Notes: generated from the letters alone by a model not told the origin. 64,000 bases of DNA from Sinohyriopsis cumingii (GCA_028554795.2 CM068830.1:110497214-110561213); one strand, 5' to 3'; shown: positions 9,260 through 17,351, counted from the first letter of the stretch. Numbers and translations are program-made.

Positions 9260-10252
9260 TCAATTATCCACGAGTTCGTCTATGAGCGTTCGATATGAAT
9301 TAATGTCTATGATACCACCTGCAAATAACCGCTTGCAAATATCAGCGGCCTCATTGATTATTTCCGTAGAGTTATTTCCGGCTCGTTTTCCTCCGATTAG
9401 TACCTCTAGCCGTGATATATCACTGAGAACACTACCAGGACAGGTAACACTAGCGTTTTCAACTAGACCACTACCACTTGGATACCCCTCTCCGCTTGTT
9501 TTTTTAGAACCAGCTTTTTTTTGACGTTTTTCTCGGACTTCTCCTTTTTCTTGTTGTTGTTGTATATCATAATCATCAATTCCCCTTCTAAATTCTTTAT
9601 ATACCAATTCTTTTGTATCCAAGCGATCAACCCCTTTATTCGTTTTATACAACCAATTAACCCAGTCATCTCGTTTTATATTACTGTTTTTATACTCGTC
9701 TTTTAAAAAGTCTTTTCTTGAATGATAGCTTTGAGCGGCAAAATTACCAAAAACCCTATAATTGTCGATTTTCAGTAATCGAGGTTGTTTTATTTGTGCT
9801 ATAGCCCCTTCAGTGAGTTTATCTATAAAGGGGACTCCTTTTTGAGTGGAAATTTTTTGAAGTTCACCAACATCACCCTGTTCAGAATCATCAATATCAG
9901 CTAATCGTTCATACTCTCGTTGGGTTTTTATATCACTGGAAAGTTGTTTTATCCGTTGCTGTGTTTGTTCTGTCTCTGCTGCTATCTTTTCAAGTACAGG
10001 AAGAAGAGGCACCTCTTTCCGTTCGCCCTCCTTAGGAATATCCCCGTATATTGCTCGTTCTGTTGCCGCTGTAACATCCTTAGTCGCTTTAGTTACCGGG
10101 GCAAATAACTGTTCACTTCCAACAGCAAAATCAGTTTGCATTTGTTGTCGCGTTTGAAGTTGTTCTCGGACCCTGTCTCGTAACGGTATGAACTTTTTAA
10201 GCGCCGCTAGCCGCTCTCTGGCTAGCCGAGTAGTAAGTGATTCGCCTACCAT
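9260..10252 (-). CDS. Conserved coiled-coil protein with a C-terminal RAGN domain
   Basis: 330 residues. The N-terminal half is charged and helical (TRLARERLAALKKFIPLR; heptad-like stretches around residues 85-115). A central WVNWLYK segment is followed by a Lys/Gln-rich linker. The C-terminal 60 residues form a distinct domain (SRLEVLIGGKRAGNNSTEIINEA, ICKRLFAGGII, LIDELVDN) that is nearly the same in element 2. I recall similar 'IGxxRAGN' tails in Polinton-like elements but cannot name a function. Its stop lies just past the start region of the next gene. The element 2 copy is broken in several places. Confidence 0.6.
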   Translation of the reverse strand: MVGESLTTRLARERLAALKKFIPLRDRVREQLQTRQQMQTDFAVGSEQLFAPVTKATKDVTAATERAIYGDIPKEGERKEVPLLPVLEKIAAETEQTQQRIKQLSSDIKTQREYERLADIDDSEQGDVGELQKISTQKGVPFIDKLTEGAIAQIKQPRLLKIDNYRVFGNFAAQSYHSRKDFLKDEYKNSNIKRDDWVNWLYKTNKGVDRLDTKELVYKEFRRGIDDYDIQQQQEKGEVREKRQKKAGSKKTSGEGYPSGSGLVENASVTCPGSVLSDISRLEVLIGGKRAGNNSTEIINEAADICKRLFAGGIIDINSYRTLIDELVDN

Positions 10253-10259
10253 TATTGCA

Positions 10260-10633
10260 ATTGCGAAGCAATTTCTAATTTCTCGCCGGAGTTTTCGTCT
10301 ATAATCCTTCTAATGTTTTTGATCTTGCTAGAAATCTCCCGGCGTCGTTCATAAACACGTCCGAGTTTTTTTTCGTATTATTTCAACGGCAGTAAATAGT
10401 CCAATGAATGCATTTGCGTCATTGTGGTACAAGTTTTCATTAATCGTATGTTGTAATCGTTTTATAAAAAAGTACTCGCGGGCCAGGGTAAAACGCCCCC
10501 GTTTTGATTGTTCGTTAATAATCTCATAATCGGATAATATTTTTTCGCTGTCGAGACCATCATATAATTCAATTCCTTGATTTTTTAATTTTGAAATCTC
10601 GGCTGATATATTATTGATGTCTTCGATATTCAT
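10260..10633 (-). pseudogene. Small helical protein, frame broken at an A-run
   Basis: An ATG at about 10633 (MNIEDINNISAEISKL) opens a frame that ends at 10349. It matches the first two thirds of the 124-residue element 2 protein (52779-53153), including the pattern I-FE/YEII, L-REYxFIKR/KKIQ. After an A8 run (minus strand, + positions about 10366-10373) homology continues in the +1 frame to about 10260, so one extra A has disrupted it, or a sequencing or assembly error sits there. Function unknown; predicted all-helical and acidic. First gene of the non-structural half. Confidence 0.55.
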
Positions 10634-10769
10634 TATTCTTATAGAACATCTTATTTCTAATATCAAAAATATTAATAAAAAAAAAATGAAACCCCGTGTA
10701 TCAATTCCGAAGGTGTTTAATAATTCGTTAGACGTGACCTCGTCAGCGCCATAGGCGCCGGTGACTTCG
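10634..10769. other. Short intergenic stretch with palindromic bases
   Basis: Between the small helical gene and the HNH gene. It contains GGCGCCATAGGCGCC-like and GTGACTTCGTCAC inverted repeats around 10745-10775, just beyond the 3' end of the HNH gene. They could form a hairpin acting as a processing or termination signal. Confidence 0.35.
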
Positions 10770-11273
10770 TCACTCGCTGATATTTACATATGAAAATCGA
10801 ATTCTATGCCCGGTCTTTTTTGAGATTGCTGTTTGATATACTCGTTCTGCTACTTTTCGTATTGAGGCGATACAAATGTCAAAGTATCTACTGGCTTCAT
10901 TCATCGACTGAAATATGTTTTCCTCGTGAGTTGTTGTATCAAATGACTTTACGGGTTTTGCTTTCTTTGGGTATTTACCGGTTTGGCCTTTTTTGGTATT
11001 TTGACTCTGCGAGACAGCTTGCAAGTTTATAAGAGAATTATCAGTCTTATTATTGTTAATATGATCAATCACAAGTCCATTTTCGATTAATCCGTTGAAT
11101 GCTTCAAATACCGCCCTATGAACATGGTACTTCTTCTTTCCGGCACCAAACATCAGATACCCCTGATTACTTACGGTACCAACCGGCTTCTTCAGTTTGC
11201 GGTTTCTAACAATGCCGTCGCGAGATGCCTCGTAATTGACGAGCACAGGATGTGGCTGAAATTCTTGGTCCAT
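10770..11273 (-). CDS. Free-standing HNH endonuclease of homing-endonuclease type
   Basis: 167 residues, ATG at 11271-11273. Order of parts: a NUMOD4-like opening (YEASRDGIVRN, then GYLMFG), an HNH core with KYHVHRAVFEAFNG (His50/His52) and VIDHINNNKTDN (Asp70-His71...Asn79), and a C-terminal helix-turn-helix NUMOD1-like region (SMNEASRYFDICIASIRKVAE). This matches phage- and intron-type HNH homing nucleases that nick or cut DNA. A frameshifted homologue sits at the same place in element 2 (53202-53761). It could drive copying of itself or neighbouring genes between co-infecting elements, or serve replication. Confidence 0.85.
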   Translation of the reverse strand: MDQEFQPHPVLVNYEASRDGIVRNRKLKKPVGTVSNQGYLMFGAGKKKYHVHRAVFEAFNGLIENGLVIDHINNNKTDNSLINLQAVSQSQNTKKGQTGKYPKKAKPVKSFDTTTHEENIFQSMNEASRYFDICIASIRKVAERVYQTAISKKTGHRIRFSYVNISE

Positions 11274-11286
11274 TTGTATAATAATA

Positions 11287-11610
11287 CTACTTGTCTAATT
11301 TATTATTTGGTTTAATTATGAATCTTTCAACGTAGTCCTGGGGGGTTTTGATGACGAAGTCTGCGGTGGGGTCAATGACGGCGTTTTTAATTCGCTTGTC
11401 ATAATAGCGTTTTAGTTCCCTGTATCGCTTTCCGCCACAATTGATACACAACTGCGATTTTCCTCTTACACCGACGTGACAAACCAAGCACGGTAGGGGG
11501 CCAAGAGAACCTTTACGAACGCTTTGTAAATGATACCCGCAGAATTCACCTCTACATGATTTATTGCACGGGGTTGTCGACCCAATCATCAACCATTTGC
11601 AGTGATTCAT
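11287..11610 (-). CDS. Cys-rich zinc-binding protein
   Basis: About 107 residues from MNHCKW (ATG at 11608-11610); an upstream ATG at 11628 adds six residues not present in the element 2 homologue (53772-54062). It contains many paired cysteines: PCNKSCRGEFCGYH, PCLVCHVG and CINCGGKRYRELKRYY, so two or more zinc knuckles are likely, followed by a basic helix. It is divergently transcribed from the polymerase gene with only about 39 bp between start codons. Transcription factor or DNA-binding accessory protein is inferred; I do not recognise the family. Confidence 0.65.
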   Translation of the reverse strand: MNHCKWLMIGSTTPCNKSCRGEFCGYHLQSVRKGSLGPLPCLVCHVGVRGKSQLCINCGGKRYRELKRYYDKRIKNAVIDPTADFVIKTPQDYVERFIIKPNNKLDK

Positions 11611-11649
11611 TATACTATATTCTTTCATTTAAATACTTGTTTTAATTAT
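11611..11649. promoter_or_regulatory. Divergent promoter between the Cys-rich and polymerase genes
   Basis: 39 bp of almost pure A/T (TATACTATATTCTTTC, then TTTAAATAC and TTTTAATTAT) between two divergent ATGs. TATA-like blocks exist for both directions. The same head-to-head arrangement, with about 31 bp, occurs in element 2 (54063-54093). Confidence 0.5.
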
Positions 11650-14600
11650 ATGGATGAGTTCGAGAGATTAGCAGCAATTAAGCCCCGGAAAAATATTAAG
11701 TTCAATCTCGATAGAGTCCTCAAGGACACACCAAAAGCGTTAATAAACGATAGAACCCTGTTAAATAAAATACGCGATTGTATCAATGAATTCAAACGTG
11801 ATGGTGCATCTCATAGTTGGTCAACATTTCGAATTGATGGCGTTGTTGATGCTACCATGAACGACAACCGCGCAGCAACGATAATATCACAACTTGACGG
11901 TAAAAGGTATTTCTTCAGAGTAAAATTCATTGTCCGGGTGGAATCAGGTAATTGGATCATACGTGATAAATTTGAACCAGTTCTCAGCGACAAGAAAACA
12001 GTCACTGTCAGCCGCGACTCCAAGCCGGGGCTGTTAACCGGAATTGACAAACCATACTATGAACGAGCGTATCCTGAAACAGCAGTTGTTTATGGAATAT
12101 ACCCGTTAAATAAGAAACCTGATATCGGAAAACTGAAACCAATGAAACAGTCAACGGGGATAAATTGTGTAGCAGAACGAGTAATAGAGCATTTTACAAA
12201 TGCGTGTCAAGGAAACAAATTGACTGATTTACGACGTAGCAAAATCAACCAGTGGGAACTAACCGTAAAAGAGCGTGGAGCAACCATCAGCGACATAGCG
12301 AGATTAGAAACATCGCTGAGATTTCCAATAACCGTTACAACGATAACCGGTGAAGTATTATACGAATCAAAGTACAAATCAAATGGGGCCCCAATCAAAA
12401 TTATTGATCATAACGAACACGCATGGACGCCCGCGATCACAATATTTCCACGGGATAGAACAGTAAAGTATATACCCGAAGAATTCCTGGGAGAAGAATT
12501 CTCCCGGGATGGTTTTCTCGCGGAGAGGAAACTATTTGATGCTATTGCCTACTTGTGTAAAAACGACCCTGTATCAGTGTGGTTACTTCGCAGCGCTGAA
12601 AACGATGTGGATACCTTTGATCAGTTTGTAAGACCAAACGGTGAATTATATCGCACTGAAGCGTTTCACAACAGGATGAAAAAAACCGCCATGGAATTTG
12701 AGGAGCATGATGAACAACTGCTAACAAATTGTTTTACGATTCCATCGGTTGTAGCTCATGTTGCAGCAAGGAAAAATGCGTGGAGACCAACGCGCAAGGA
12801 ATTTCTGCCGGATTTACAATCCAGTTGTTTGGAATACTATCACGGTGGACTATGGAACACTGAATACAACCGCGACGCTATGATCTCGGTTGATATGGTT
12901 GCCTGTTATCCAGCGAGTTTTCTCGGGTATGGATCCGCCGCTAAGTACTTTAGACGATTTGGACACCCCAGACATGAAATGACTCGTGTTGCTATTAATG
13001 GACCACTGCCTGATTTTGATTTAACCGGATTCGCTCGCATAGTATCATTTGAATTCGCGGCAGGACTCCATCGCTGTTGTTATATTTGGATCGGTAGACA
13101 CATGGCTGAAAAGAAGTGGCTGCCAATAGCGCTGCTACGGTATATGATTGATTGTAGCATGCTTGTATCGTTGATTGTCAGTGACGCGATTATATCATAC
13201 CGGGCGCAGACTGAAGTCTGGTTACCAGAACCGGAGCGTCTAGATAGCATAATTGACGAGTCCAGAAAACACATTGATGCCGACGAGGAATATATCATCG
13301 AATGGTCCAGGAGGATATTCAACCAACGAAACCGCGAGGCAAAAGATCTCGGTAGAAGAATAATTGGTAAGTTCACACAAGGTGGAAAAAACCACGACTA
13401 CAAACGATATTGCTCACGGCTGATTATAGATGACGCAGAATATGATTTCGTAATCAAGGACGCAGTGGCCAAAAATAGATACGTGAACTGCAAAACAGCT
13501 TTCTTGTCCAATGGAACAAAGTTGGGCACAGTTGTTACTTACAGCGATGGAGACAGCCCGGCATATCCACATTTGAGGGCGTCTATGCTGGGTTACGCCG
13601 CTATCAATTTATTCTCGATGATAAATAGATTTCCCGACACCGCGGTTAGAGTAGCCGTTGATTCGTTTTATATAGACGTAGCGTATAAGGGAAACTTAGC
13701 CGAGTTTACTAGTCCGGACGAGAGTTGGGGTATATGGAGAATTAAAAATGAAATACGACGCGATTATTCCCCGTCAGCAAATGTCACCGTTGAAAATAAT
13801 TACTTACGCGGTGATAATTTATCAGAATGGTCTAATGCACCACCGTGTTCTGATCCAATTTGTAGATATAAAACAGTTTATTTAAGCGGCTGTGGCGGGT
13901 CAGGAAAGACGACTCGGGCAATTGAATTATTTCGAACGCGGGCAAGTATAATCGTGCTTACACCGACCCATAGACTAGCGCGAGAAATAAAACAACGAAA
14001 TGTTGACGCCGTTACTTATCACAGCTTTTTTCGATACAGCGGTGGTGAGTGGACTCCTGATCGAATGGGTGAAAAATTTATTCCTGGGGTTATCATTTGG
14101 GATGAGATATGTACTGTTTCGTTAGATGTTTTACAAATGTTTCTTAAGTGGTTGCTGCGCGCGAATACAGCGGTGATCATGTGTGGCGACCATGGTCAAC
14201 CACCACCATTTGTCGGCGAGGGTCCACATGATTGGTTAAAGGGTTTTGTGGACTATTATGAAGAAACCGATACTGATTACCGAGCACTTGATGAACAACT
14301 GCGCGGGGTTAAAAAATTAATCAGATTACAGCCAGATAGAATTCAATGTGAAATAATCCGCGAGGTGATTCCGGAAACACCGTTAAATGAATTCTGGGAA
14401 ACATGGAGACCAAACGATTTGATTGTAGCGAGTAGAAAGATAGTCAGAGACACACTTCAGCGGAAGTTGTTTACGTTGCATAAGGAAAAGTTTCCAACGC
14501 GTCCAGTGCCGTTATGTTATAGACCCGCGGACACACGGCGGCAGAACATTGAAGTTGAAATTCCAGGCCTGACAGCGTCAGGGACAGAAAAACAAATTCT

Positions 14601-15168
14601 CGTGCTGAATGATATCGTGCTCGTTGATATCAGCGTCGTCGAGGACGCGCTACGTGCTAATAAATCCCCGTGGACGCTAGGATACGCAACAACAATACAT
14701 TCCTCGCAGGGACTAACCATCACGGACACAATTGTTTGGATGGTTGATAATCGCATCGAATGGTCGAATCTAGTCTATCTTGCAGTGTCCAGAGTACGAA
14801 GGATAAATCAGCTTCGAAGAATTGTTATTGACGGAGTCACTGACGGAGTCACTGACGGAGTCGCTGACAAGGTCAGTGACGACAAAGTCACCATCGATGC
14901 AAGCGTCATTGATAGAAAACTCTCGGGTTACCGCCAACAGGATAAAAAAAAACAGCGGCGTTTTGATATTGATGCCGAATTAATAATCTCGCTACGACAA
15001 CAACAGAATAATCACTGCGCGAGTTGCAATTGTATAATGAGTTGGCGTTATTCGGATAAAGACACTCGCCAATTTACCGTGGATAGGATCGATAACAGTC
15101 TCGGTCATGTCAAAAACAATGTGAGGTTGACCTGTCTTGAGTGCAATAGACGCAACGGCGCTAGTTAA
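11650..15168 (+). CDS. POLB: Fused DNA polymerase (family-B-like), SF1 helicase and HNH protein
   Basis: 1172 residues from the ATG at 11650 (an upstream GTG frame is ignored). Residues 1-250 form an N-terminal domain conserved in element 2 (INCVAERVIEHF). The palm has motif A VDMVACYP (Asp415), a possible motif B IGKFTQGG and motif C VDSFYID (Asp671), as in family B. I see no clear 3'-5' exonuclease motifs. From residue 740 a helicase follows: Walker A GCGGSGKTT (Lys753), TPTHR, Walker B DEIC (Asp818), GDHGQ (about 846), TIHSSQGLT and LAVSRVRR, as in SF1 Pif1/RecD-like enzymes. After a TDGV repeat linker the C-terminus is a Cys4 HNH fold (HCASC 1122-1126, DRIDN 1145-1149, CLECN). Overlaps the convergent integrase gene by 8 bp. 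Confidence 0.88.
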   Translation: MDEFERLAAIKPRKNIKFNLDRVLKDTPKALINDRTLLNKIRDCINEFKRDGASHSWSTFRIDGVVDATMNDNRAATIISQLDGKRYFFRVKFIVRVESGNWIIRDKFEPVLSDKKTVTVSRDSKPGLLTGIDKPYYERAYPETAVVYGIYPLNKKPDIGKLKPMKQSTGINCVAERVIEHFTNACQGNKLTDLRRSKINQWELTVKERGATISDIARLETSLRFPITVTTITGEVLYESKYKSNGAPIKIIDHNEHAWTPAITIFPRDRTVKYIPEEFLGEEFSRDGFLAERKLFDAIAYLCKNDPVSVWLLRSAENDVDTFDQFVRPNGELYRTEAFHNRMKKTAMEFEEHDEQLLTNCFTIPSVVAHVAARKNAWRPTRKEFLPDLQSSCLEYYHGGLWNTEYNRDAMISVDMVACYPASFLGYGSAAKYFRRFGHPRHEMTRVAINGPLPDFDLTGFARIVSFEFAAGLHRCCYIWIGRHMAEKKWLPIALLRYMIDCSMLVSLIVSDAIISYRAQTEVWLPEPERLDSIIDESRKHIDADEEYIIEWSRRIFNQRNREAKDLGRRIIGKFTQGGKNHDYKRYCSRLIIDDAEYDFVIKDAVAKNRYVNCKTAFLSNGTKLGTVVTYSDGDSPAYPHLRASMLGYAAINLFSMINRFPDTAVRVAVDSFYIDVAYKGNLAEFTSPDESWGIWRIKNEIRRDYSPSANVTVENNYLRGDNLSEWSNAPPCSDPICRYKTVYLSGCGGSGKTTRAIELFRTRASIIVLTPTHRLAREIKQRNVDAVTYHSFFRYSGGEWTPDRMGEKFIPGVIIWDEICTVSLDVLQMFLKWLLRANTAVIMCGDHGQPPPFVGEGPHDWLKGFVDYYEETDTDYRALDEQLRGVKKLIRLQPDRIQCEIIREVIPETPLNEFWETWRPNDLIVASRKIVRDTLQRKLFTLHKEKFPTRPVPLCYRPADTRRQNIEVEIPGLTASGTEKQILVLNDIVLVDISVVEDALRANKSPWTLGYATTIHSSQGLTITDTIVWMVDNRIEWSNLVYLAVSRVRRINQLRRIVIDGVTDGVTDGVADKVSDDKVTIDASVIDRKLSGYRQQDKKKQRRFDIDAELIISLRQQQNNHCASCNCIMSWRYSDKDTRQFTVDRIDNSLGHVKNNVRLTCLECNRRNGAS
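14828..14890 (+). repeat. 12-bp repeats in the helicase-HNH linker
   Basis: GACGGAGTCACT-type units repeated about four to five times, encoding TDGV repeats. They mark the junction between the helicase, which also exists in element 2, and the HNH tail, which element 2 lacks. Confidence 0.75.
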
Positions 15169-16105
15169 GACCACGTGGGGGCAATTGAGTATCGTTAGGT
15201 ATCACTTGTAGTTGCTCGCGTGTAAATCCGCGCTGAGGAGCAGTTGAATCCAGTCTATAGATCGGTGGTCTACCAGTTGATCGTGTTATCGTTGATATGT
15301 TATGTGTGGTAACACTCCAAATAGGATCAGTAGCTCTTTTTTTACCGCCTTCAAGCTCTCCTGGTTCATACAGATATCTAACAGTGACATCGCCGAGAAT
15401 CGGCTTGGAAACGCTATCTATTTTTGATCTTCCGGGTATATACTTTTCTTTAATCGCGTCGCTGGGCTTCATGTTGATTGCTCGGGTAATCTCATTATTT
15501 AACGCGGCAATTACACCTGGCAACCTTTTAACCCATTCACGAGATCGTTTTTCTTGGAGGAATTCCTTCGCGTATTGATATCCAAATAACCGTTCAGCAA
15601 GAGTCCGATTGAATCGTTCAACAATTGCCTGATCACGATGTAGCGCAGTATGACCTCGTCGTATCGCGACGCTATGATGTTTCAGCGTTGATAAAACAGC
15701 GCCGCGAAATTCACTACCGGGATCAACTTGTAATAGATTTGGCCAGCGCAGAGGGCCTCTTCGATAAATTCTTTCAAACGCAGCGGCTACTTCAGTTGCC
15801 GACTTTGTTTTTAACGGCTCCGCTTGTTTGTATCGACTCGCAACATCAACTACGGTTAGCGCGTATTTGTAACCGTTGTCATGCGGCAGAAATAATATAT
15901 CAGCCTGATGAACTTCATTAGGTACGCTGACATCAAAGCGCGAGAAGTTGATTTGTTTAGGCGGTGGTAGATAGATTTGCCATATAGCCTGTTTGGATAA
16001 CCAATTAGCCGCAGTGGCCTTTGTTACCTTTGCAGCGCTTGCAAGCTTACCAATTGCGGCCTTCCCCTTCCAGTATCCTCTCGGAGAATAATAGATGGAT
16101 TCCAT
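15161..16105 (-). CDS. INT: DDE (retrovirus-like, rve) integrase
   Basis: 314 residues, ATG at 16103-16105. An N-terminal helix-turn-helix-like part (AAKVTKATAANWLSKQAIWQIY) precedes the catalytic core with Asp69 (VHQADILF), Asp128 (LLQVDPGSEF) and Glu163 (AIVERFNRTL), the D,D-35-E spacing of retroviral and Polinton integrases. The C-terminal part (VRYLYEPGELEGGKKRATDPIWS...) looks like a small beta-rich DNA- or chromatin-binding region. It catalyses insertion of the element, consistent with TIRs and flanking duplications. Stop overlaps the end of the polymerase gene. All catalytic residues present. Confidence 0.93.
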   Translation of the reverse strand: MESIYYSPRGYWKGKAAIGKLASAAKVTKATAANWLSKQAIWQIYLPPPKQINFSRFDVSVPNEVHQADILFLPHDNGYKYALTVVDVASRYKQAEPLKTKSATEVAAAFERIYRRGPLRWPNLLQVDPGSEFRGAVLSTLKHHSVAIRRGHTALHRDQAIVERFNRTLAERLFGYQYAKEFLQEKRSREWVKRLPGVIAALNNEITRAINMKPSDAIKEKYIPGRSKIDSVSKPILGDVTVRYLYEPGELEGGKKRATDPIWSVTTHNISTITRSTGRPPIYRLDSTAPQRGFTREQLQVIPNDTQLPPRGLN

Positions 16106-16112
16106 GTTGTTA

Positions 16113-16479
16113 TTAATTACCAGCGCCCACCATTAATTTACCTTTCATAGCCGATTTTACCAACCATGAGGCCAATTTTTCTTTGAAGGATTTATCAGGA
16201 ATAGCATTTAGCGCGTGAATTAATTTTACATCCGCGATATGACGCTGTTGCAGATCGCTACTTTTGTAGTAAGCAACATCATGAGCATGACACGCCTTAT
16301 CGATAGCGTTTATTGGATACTCACCGGGTTTGGGCTGATTTTGATCATCGAGTCTAATATCTAATCGTGTTCCGGGGCCACAGTAGTTATATCCTGGGAG
16401 GTGCTTTTCTCCTGGATACTTTGCCCACGGTGTTCCGGGGAGTTTTGCCAATTTGGCTGCGATGTCACCTCCTCGCTTT
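16113..16479 (-). CDS. Parvovirus-type phospholipase A2 domain, downstream frame
   Basis: The domain lies in a frame without an ATG (only TTG at 16451). It shows the calcium loop YCGPGT, the catalytic His-Asp pair in ACHAHDVAYY and the leading GYNYCGPG...DIRLD pattern of the PLA2 in parvovirus VP1, which breaches endosomal membranes during entry. Upstream, at an A8 run (+ strand T-run 16477-16484), it is in the -1 frame relative to the zinc-ribbon gene. Element 3 has both parts in one frame. It is therefore most likely the C-terminal half of a zinc-ribbon/PLA2 protein, expressed by slippage or broken by indel. Confidence 0.8.
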
Positions 16480-16639
16480 TTTTTAAAACATCTCCGGGTC
16501 TAATAGAAATAAATCTAAATTTCTTTGTACCGCATTGTACACACTTACCAGTAAGCGCCGATCTGTTATTTCTTGTTGTAGCGGTTGTCATATCATTTGT
16601 ACCAGTACGTACTCTACACTTCACACAATATAGATCCAT
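16361..16639 (-). CDS. Zinc-ribbon protein, N-terminal half of the zinc-ribbon/PLA2 gene
   Basis: 92 residues from MDLYCVKCR (ATG at 16637-16639). CxxC at residues 5-8 and CxxC in GKCVQCGTKKFRF form a four-Cys zinc ribbon, with a conserved TRNNRSA stretch between. After the A8 run at + 16477-16484 the zero-frame tail (SEEVTSQP...) has no counterpart in elements 2 and 3, while the -1 frame enters the PLA2 domain. Head-to-head with the packaging ATPase, about 17 bp apart. Related to the short zinc-ribbon ORFs often seen in adintovirus-type elements (recalled). Confidence 0.75.
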   Translation of the reverse strand: MDLYCVKCRVRTGTNDMTTATTRNNRSALTGKCVQCGTKKFRFISIRPGDVLKKSEEVTSQPNWQNSPEHRGQSIQEKSTSQDITTVAPEHD

Positions 16640-16656
16640 AATTTATGTATAGAAAT
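16640..16656. promoter_or_regulatory. Very short divergent promoter region
   Basis: Only 17 bp separate the zinc-ribbon ATG (minus) from the likely ATPase ATG (plus). Equivalent gaps are 13 bp in element 2 (57268-57280) and 12 bp in element 3 (63617-63628), so control elements must lie within the coding ends or be minimal. Confidence 0.4.
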
Positions 16657-17319
16657 ATGAATATAATTGATTTTTCGGCGACTAAAACAAGAGAACCAGT
16701 TAAGCATGTTGCAGCGTTACCAAACTCGATCCGGATGATTATCATCGGACCATCTGGATCCGGCAAGACGCAATTGTTACTCAATTTAATAATGAGATGG
16801 ATGAAGTGGGATAAGTTGTATTTGGTTGCTCCTAGCGTGGATGATCAACGATGCTACGAGGTGTTGAAAGATTTCAACGAGAATGCATCAGCGATCGCTA
16901 AAAAAAATGTTATTGAGTTTATTACGGATATCAATGATGCACCGGGTATTGATGATATTGATGACGACGTTAACAATCTAGTCGTGTACGATGATGTTAT
17001 GTTAGACAATCAAAAAAACCCAGCTAGGATATTTTCCAGAGGCAGGCATAAAAACACTGACGTGATATATGTCACTCAACGATACACTCAGATTCCAAAA
17101 GTAATCAGAGACAACTGTAATATTCTTGCTGTGTTCAACGGCGTCGATACACACACGCTACGAAATATTTGGCAGACATGGTGCGGCGGTGACATGGACT
17201 TTAATGTTTTTAAAAACTTTTTTAGTCATGCTCAGTCGACCCCACATGGATTCATAACGATAAATTTACATGATCCTCGGACACGATATCGTATCGGACT
17301 TGACCAAATATTCGGTTAG
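16657..17319 (+). CDS. ATP: FtsK/HerA-type genome-packaging ATPase
   Basis: 220 residues from MNIIDFSATK (ATG at 16657; an ATG four codons earlier is less consistent with elements 2 and 3). Walker A GPSGSGKTQ near residues 31-39 and Walker B NLVVYDDVML near residue 110 are clear. RGRHKNTDVIYVTQRYTQIPKVIRDNCN carries the sensor-like Thr/Gln typical of A32/HerA packaging ATPases. It pumps DNA into capsids in related viruses. All three elements encode it intact with the same N-terminus. It is the last gene before the right TIR. Confidence 0.92.
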   Translation: MNIIDFSATKTREPVKHVAALPNSIRMIIIGPSGSGKTQLLLNLIMRWMKWDKLYLVAPSVDDQRCYEVLKDFNENASAIAKKNVIEFITDINDAPGIDDIDDDVNNLVVYDDVMLDNQKNPARIFSRGRHKNTDVIYVTQRYTQIPKVIRDNCNILAVFNGVDTHTLRNIWQTWCGGDMDFNVFKNFFSHAQSTPHGFITINLHDPRTRYRIGLDQIFG

Positions 17320-17351
17320 TTGTAAATAATTTTCATTGTAAATAACTCCTT

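Noticed and set aside
9213..9263. TTG-initiated N-terminal extension of the basic virion-type protein
   Set aside because: The element 2 homologue begins at the Met corresponding to 9212; the extension is not conserved and would cover the AATT motif.
11602..11649. Upstream GTG start for the polymerase fusion
   Set aside because: It overlaps the divergent Cys-rich gene start, is absent in element 2, and the ATG at 11650 fits the conserved N-terminus.
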